Below are positions 62,538-64,000 of a DNA stretch of 64,000 nt, piece by piece. This stretch comes from UBA1876 sp003446665 (lineage in GTDB: Bacteria > Synergistota > Synergistia > Synergistales > Thermovirgaceae): assembly GCA_040616305.1 (NCBI GenBank), contig CP159918.1:868001-932000 (forward strand), given 5' to 3'. The position numbers and the translations under genes were made by a program. Each line of letters begins with the position of its first letter. The first letter of the stretch is position 1. Under the pieces are notes generated by a model. That model saw only the letters and a program-made list of their open reading frames with translations. It ran no database searches and was not told the DNA's origin.

Positions 62538-63624
62538 AGCCAAAGACAGGTATTACATGTCTCTTGCCATAGATCTCGCCCGCAAGGGGACGGGTCGGAC
62601 CGCACCCAATCCCAGGGTCGGATGCGTCATCGTGAAAGAGGGCCGTATCGCAGGGTGGGGTTTTCACAAAGCCTGCGGGCTGCCCCATGCGGAGGCGGAG
62701 GCTCTCCAAAGAGCCGGCGGTGACGCGAAAGGGTCCACGCTCTACGTGAACCTCGAGCCCTGTTCGCATCACGGGAAGACGCCTCCATGCTCCAGTGCGA
62801 TAATAGAAGCAGGGGTATCGCGGGTGGTTGCGGCCATGAAAGATCCTGATCCGCGCGTTAGCGGCCGGGGTTTCAGTATGTTGCGCGAAGCCGGAATCGA
62901 AGTGGAAGTCGGCCCCTGCGTGGCGGAAGCCGTTCGAATCAACAGGGGGTTCATAAAAAGGGTGATAAAGGGACACCCCTGGGTTACCCTTAAGGCCGCG
63001 ATGACGCTAGACGGGCGAATCGCCGATGAAAGCGGATGGAGCAAGTGGATCTCCAATGAGTGGAGCCGAAAACGTTCACATATACTCAGGACAGAGCATG
63101 ACGCTGTCCTTGTTGGAATCGGGACGGTTGTATCCGATGACCCGAAACTGACCGTCAGGGAAGTTTCGGGATATTCCCCCAGGGTGGTGCTGCTCGACCC
63201 TTCGCTGAAGGTTTCACCCGGGGCCAATATTTTTCGGTACGGCAAGCCCCTGGTGATTGCCTCCACCAGGGCTGATTCGCGTAAAGTCCGGGTACTGGAA
63301 AATGCCGGTGCCGGTGTTATATTGTTGCCATCCGAAAAGGGCAGTCCGGCACTTTCTGATGTGCTGGGGTGCCTGGCCGATGAGGGGATCAACGAACTTC
63401 TCGTAGAGGGTGGTTCGAAGGTTTTGGGGTCATTCCTTTCCGAAAGACTTTTTGATGACGTATCGCTTTTTGTGTCGCCCAGGTTCATGGGTGAGGGCAA
63501 GCCTCTTTGCGGTGAGGTCCGTTGGTTGGCCCTGGAGAACGCTCCGTCTGTTTTTATAACGAAAAAGACGTTGGTAGAAGGTGATCTGTGGATTGAGGGG
63601 ACTGTGAAATGTTCACTGGATTGA
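62530..63624 (+). CDS. ribD: Bifunctional diaminohydroxyphosphoribosylaminopyrimidine deaminase / reductase
   Basis: 364 residues; second and third steps of riboflavin synthesis. The deaminase domain (about 1-145) has zinc ligands in PHAEAEAL and PCSHHGKTPPC. The reductase domain follows (WVTLKAAMTLDGRIA onward, GSKVLGSFL near the end). ATG 62530 overlaps uvrC by 8 bases. The gene overlaps ribE by 16 bases, so a riboflavin operon starts here. No FMN riboswitch sequence is seen upstream; the upstream DNA is coding. Confidence 0.94.
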   Translation: MNEAKDRYYMSLAIDLARKGTGRTAPNPRVGCVIVKEGRIAGWGFHKACGLPHAEAEALQRAGGDAKGSTLYVNLEPCSHHGKTPPCSSAIIEAGVSRVVAAMKDPDPRVSGRGFSMLREAGIEVEVGPCVAEAVRINRGFIKRVIKGHPWVTLKAAMTLDGRIADESGWSKWISNEWSRKRSHILRTEHDAVLVGIGTVVSDDPKLTVREVSGYSPRVVLLDPSLKVSPGANIFRYGKPLVIASTRADSRKVRVLENAGAGVILLPSEKGSPALSDVLGCLADEGINELLVEGGSKVLGSFLSERLFDDVSLFVSPRFMGEGKPLCGEVRWLALENAPSVFITKKTLVEGDLWIEGTVKCSLD

Positions 63625-64000
63625 TAGAAGACACGGGCGTGCTTTATTCTGCATTGAAAAAATCCGATGTTCTTTTTCTCGAAATAGGTGATACTAAATT
63701 GGCGCGTTTTCTCGGGAAAGGGGACTCCGTGTGTGTTTCGGGAGCCTGTCTTTCCGTTGTAGAAATACCGTCGGAAAGCCGTTTTACCGCGGAACTTATG
63801 CCCGAAACGGCGAACAGGACGACGCTGGGAAAGCTTTCGCCGGGTGTCAGGGTGAATCTTGAAAGATCCCTGCCCGTTTCAGGAAGGTTCGAAGGTCACC
63901 TTGTGACCGGCCATGTAGACACGAAAGGCGTAATATCAGAAAAACGGCAATTGGACAAGACGGCACTCCTGAAAGTGAAGATCGCCCCCGAATATCTCAG
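63609..64000 (+). CDS. ribE: Riboflavin synthase alpha chain, 3' end outside window
   Basis: Dismutates two dimethylribityllumazines to riboflavin. The first 130 residues are visible, out of about 200. The N-terminus MFTGLIEDTG is typical, with GDSVCVSGACLSV and VNLERSLPVSGRFEGHLVTGHVD from the first lumazine-binding domain. ATG 63609 overlaps the end of ribD, suggesting translational coupling. Confidence 0.93.
   Translation, partial: MFTGLIEDTGVLYSALKKSDVLFLEIGDTKLARFLGKGDSVCVSGACLSVVEIPSESRFTAELMPETANRTTLGKLSPGVRVNLERSLPVSGRFEGHLVTGHVDTKGVISEKRQLDKTALLKVKIAPEYL

Overview
This window looks like a chromosome segment from a high-GC, anaerobic, diderm bacterium, most likely a member of the Synergistota. 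That assignment is inference from gene content and order, not from an alignment. The outer membrane is implied by a secretin-type type IV pilus system. Anaerobic amino-acid and oxoacid metabolism is implied by a 2-oxoacid:ferredoxin oxidoreductase operon, pyruvate phosphate dikinase and a selenocysteine tRNA. Several blocks follow an order familiar from Firmicutes: cdd-era-recO-glyQS-ppsR-ppdK, efp-asp23-nusB-xseA and ispH-rpsA. Coding density is very high, many genes overlap by 4 bases (ATGA or GTGA), and GTG and TTG starts are frequent.

Layout. 1-8613: cytidine deaminase (cut by the window edge), era, recO, glyQ, glyS, the PPDK regulatory kinase/phosphorylase and ppdK. 8635-11010 (minus): a class A penicillin-binding protein. 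11084-16380: a complete rRNA operon, 16S-tRNA-Ile-tRNA-Ala-23S-5S, with a clear promoter, RNase III-type processing stems around 16S and 23S, a long extra hairpin inside 23S, and a strong terminator. 16552-26019: a type IV pilus locus, pilB-pilT-pilC-pilA-pilM-pilN-pilO-pilP-pilQ.

26131-29964: efp (arginine-type), a zinc-ribbon protein, an Asp23-family protein, a small membrane protein, nusB and xseA. 29936-33562: mtnA, ahcY and mtaD, which handle the by-products of S-adenosylmethionine use. 33649-41959: alaS, ruvX, mutS, mutL and miaA as a tightly coupled chain. 41923-45872: ispH, a five-domain S1 protein, def and fmt. 45869-49310: a P-loop NTPase followed by the four-subunit oxoacid:ferredoxin oxidoreductase. 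49317-52925: Nudix hydrolase, a XerD-like recombinase, purine nucleoside phosphorylase and pyrimidine nucleoside phosphorylase.

52943-53098: tRNA-Sec with its own promoter. 53212-58911: an acetoacetate-decarboxylase-family protein, a BMP-type lipoprotein or periplasmic binding protein and a nucleoside-type ABC transporter. 58853-60861 (minus): xanthine phosphoribosyltransferase and cysS. 61059-64000: a short uvrC, ribD and the start of riboflavin synthase.

Functional themes: nucleoside uptake and salvage (BMP transporter, cdd, punA, pdp, gpt), SAM by-product recycling, translation start and elongation factors (def, fmt, efp, aminoacyl-tRNA synthetases), mismatch and excision repair, and pili. 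No CRISPR array, insertion sequence, prophage or recognisable defence island is visible. The less explained items are the NTPase beside the oxidoreductase, the small proteins around Asp23, the short archaeal-like AhcY next to MtaD, the 23S helix insertion and the low-GC pilin tail.
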